Below, piece after piece: positions 3,876 through 5,179 of a stretch of DNA of 5,179 nt. The DNA is from an uncultured Sphingomonadales bacterium (GTDB lineage Bacteria; Pseudomonadota; Alphaproteobacteria; Sphingomonadales; Sphingomonadaceae). Both the position numbers and the translations under genes were made by a program. The DNA is taken from positions 1-5,179 of the forward strand of contig CAITOD010000242.1 of the NCBI GenBank assembly GCA_903893935.1. Reading direction: 5' to 3'. How positions within the stretch are numbered: the stretch's first letter is position 1; the number at the start of each line of letters is the position of its first letter. The notes beneath the pieces are model-generated. The model had not been told where the DNA came from. It saw only the letters and a list, made by a program, of their open reading frames with translations, and made no database searches.

Positions 3876-5179
3876 CGCTGCACCTTGTCGATGTCACCAT
3901 GCGCGATGGCAACCAGTCGCTGTGGGGCGCCACCGGGCTCAACACCGCGCATATGCTCCAGGCCGCCGCGCTGACCGAGCGCGCCGGGTTCCGCGCGGTC
4001 GATTTTACCTCGTCGAGCCATATGGCGGTGGCGGTCCGCTATTTCCGCAACAATCCGTGGGAGCGCATCCGGCGGATGCGCGCGGCGATGCCGACCACGC
4101 CGTTGCAGCTGATCACCACCGGCTTGCGCTTCATTGCCTGGCAGCAGGCAGACCCCGATTTCATGCGGCTGGTCTATCGCTGCCTGCAGGATTGCGGCAT
4201 CCGGCGCTTTGTCGTGCTCGATCCGATGCACGAAGTACCCGCCGTGATCGAAGCCGCGCGCATCATCAAGCAGGAGGGCGAGGCCGAAGTCATGGCCGCG
4301 CTGACTTTCACGCTGTCCGACGTCCACGACGATGCGTTCTATGCGCGCTTTGCCAAGGCGCTGATGGCGAGCCCCGACATCGACCTGTTCTATCTCAAGG
4401 ACCCGAGCGGACTGATGTCGGTCGACCGGGTGCGCACTTTGGCTCCCGCCGTGAAAGCGGTGATCGGCAATCGCCCGCTTGAAATCCACGCACACAACAC
4501 GCTGGGCATGGGCGAATTGTCCTCGCTCGAGGCGGCCAGGCTCGGCATTTCGGCGATCCACGTGGGCATTGGTCCCGGCGGCGACGGCTCGTCGCTGCCC
4601 GAAGCCGAACGCATGGTGGCCAATCTGATCGAAGCGGGGCACGATGTCGCGATCGACCGTGAAACATTGCGCCAGCTCGCCGGGTACTGGCACCGCGTCG
4701 CGCGCGCCGAAGGCCTGCCGCCCGGGCTGCCGCAGGCGTTCGATGCCAGCTTTCTGCGCCACCAGATCGCCGGCGGGGTGATGACCACCACCAAGCGCCA
4801 GCTCGAAGAACTCGGCATGGGCGACCGCCTGCCCGCGGTCATTGCCGAAACCGAGCAAGTGCGCGCCGAACTCGGCTATCCGATCATGGTCACGCCGTTC
4901 CCGCAAATGGTGATGAGCCAGGCGCTGTTCAACGTGATCGGCGACCGGCGCTATGCGCAAGTCAGCGACCAGGTGATCCGCTATGTGATGGGCAAGTTCG
5001 GCAAGCCGACGCGGCCGGTCAACGCAGACGTCGAAGCGGCCATCCTCAGCCGCCCGCGCGCGAAGGAACTGGCCGCCGAAGCCGATTTTCCGGCGTTGGG
5101 CGATTTGCGGCGGACCTTTGGCGCGCACATGCCCGACGAGGAATTTCTGCTGCGCGCGGTCATGCCGGCCGACCAGGTC
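3872..5179 (+). CDS. Carboxyltransferase subunit, OadA/PycB-type (HMGL-like TIM barrel), 3' end missing
   Basis: The frame is open from the ATG at 3872 to the last base (436 codons). AGGGGG (3858-3863) lies 8 nt upstream, in addition to the ATGA overlap. The HMGL-like TIM barrel begins DVTMRDGNQSL (7-17), continues with AVDFTSSSHMAVAVRYF (42-58), ALTFTLSDVH (143-152), the catalytic/carbamylated-lysine site FYLKDPSGL (K176), and the metal site IHAHNTLGMGEL (H206, H208). The conserved carboxylase domain follows, with LRHQIAGGVMTTTKRQLEELG (295-315) and ELGYPIMVTPFPQ (333-345). Residues 358-436 match the family C-terminus, so perhaps only a few tens of residues are missing; no biotinyl domain is expected because a separate carrier is encoded. 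It transfers CO2 from carboxybiotin to an acceptor. The family wording DAHQS reads DGNQS here, and the LLRG arginine that binds pyruvate is replaced (LITTG, 80-84), so the acceptor is probably not pyruvate. A decarboxylase direction is less likely because a biotin carboxylase is present and no membrane OadB is visible. Confidence 0.92.
   Translation, partial: MTLHLVDVTMRDGNQSLWGATGLNTAHMLQAAALTERAGFRAVDFTSSSHMAVAVRYFRNNPWERIRRMRAAMPTTPLQLITTGLRFIAWQQADPDFMRLVYRCLQDCGIRRFVVLDPMHEVPAVIEAARIIKQEGEAEVMAALTFTLSDVHDDAFYARFAKALMASPDIDLFYLKDPSGLMSVDRVRTLAPAVKAVIGNRPLEIHAHNTLGMGELSSLEAARLGISAIHVGIGPGGDGSSLPEAERMVANLIEAGHDVAIDRETLRQLAGYWHRVARAEGLPPGLPQAFDASFLRHQIAGGVMTTTKRQLEELGMGDRLPAVIAETEQVRAELGYPIMVTPFPQMVMSQALFNVIGDRRYAQVSDQVIRYVMGKFGKPTRPVNADVEAAILSRPRAKELAAEADFPALGDLRRTFGAHMPDEEFLLRAVMPADQV

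Noticed and set aside
3662..5128. 488-codon minus-strand frame opposite the carboxyltransferase
   Set aside because: The true gene is the plus-strand frame from 3872 that stays open to the window end and matches OadA/PycB motifs throughout.

Overview
The window comes from a GC-rich proteobacterium. Codon use and protein wording suggest an alphaproteobacterium, and I infer a sphingomonad (Sphingobium/Novosphingobium type) from overall style rather than from any marker gene. It reads as an accessory catabolic locus: a biotin-dependent carboxylase operon with a divergent VOC-family gene and what looks like a locally acting transcriptional control system. I see no RNA gene, transposon, CRISPR array or phage gene.

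Layout, left to right. Positions 1-46 may hold the first 15 codons of a leftward gene that leaves the window. Just upstream of it (47-93) lie two 21-bp-spaced copies of an ATTGTATGCRAC motif and a plausible leftward promoter. Positions 94-184 are non-coding. Positions 185-742 (minus) encode a VOC-superfamily (glyoxalase/epimerase fold) protein. The 117-bp divergent region 743-859 holds a third copy of the motif inside a perfect TTGTAT-N7-ATACAA inverted repeat. Rightward from 860 run four genes, each overlapping the next by ATGA: a Tm-1-like ATP-binding (UPF0261) protein (860-2074), an AccB-type biotin carrier with a biotinylation lysine (2071-2529), an AccC-type biotin carboxylase (2526-3875), and an OadA/PycB-type carboxyltransferase that is open at the right edge (3872-5179, 436 codons).

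How they work together. Carrier, biotin carboxylase and carboxyltransferase form a complete three-subunit biotin-dependent carboxylase: ATP and bicarbonate carboxylate the biotin on the carrier, and the TIM-barrel subunit passes CO2 to an acceptor. This is not the housekeeping acetyl-CoA carboxylase, because the transferase belongs to the pyruvate/oxaloacetate family. It is probably not a pyruvate carboxylase either: the metal site, catalytic lysine and HQxxGG element are kept, but the arginine that holds the pyruvate carboxylate is replaced by threonine. My hypothesis is a ketone-type carboxylase (for example acting on an aryl methyl ketone, as in the Acv/Hpe/Xcc acetophenone systems), with the Tm-1-like protein supplying an ATP-dependent accessory step and the VOC protein acting elsewhere in the same pathway. 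The shared operator-like sites suggest that the left-edge gene is an autoregulated regulator (possibly GntR-type) of the cluster.
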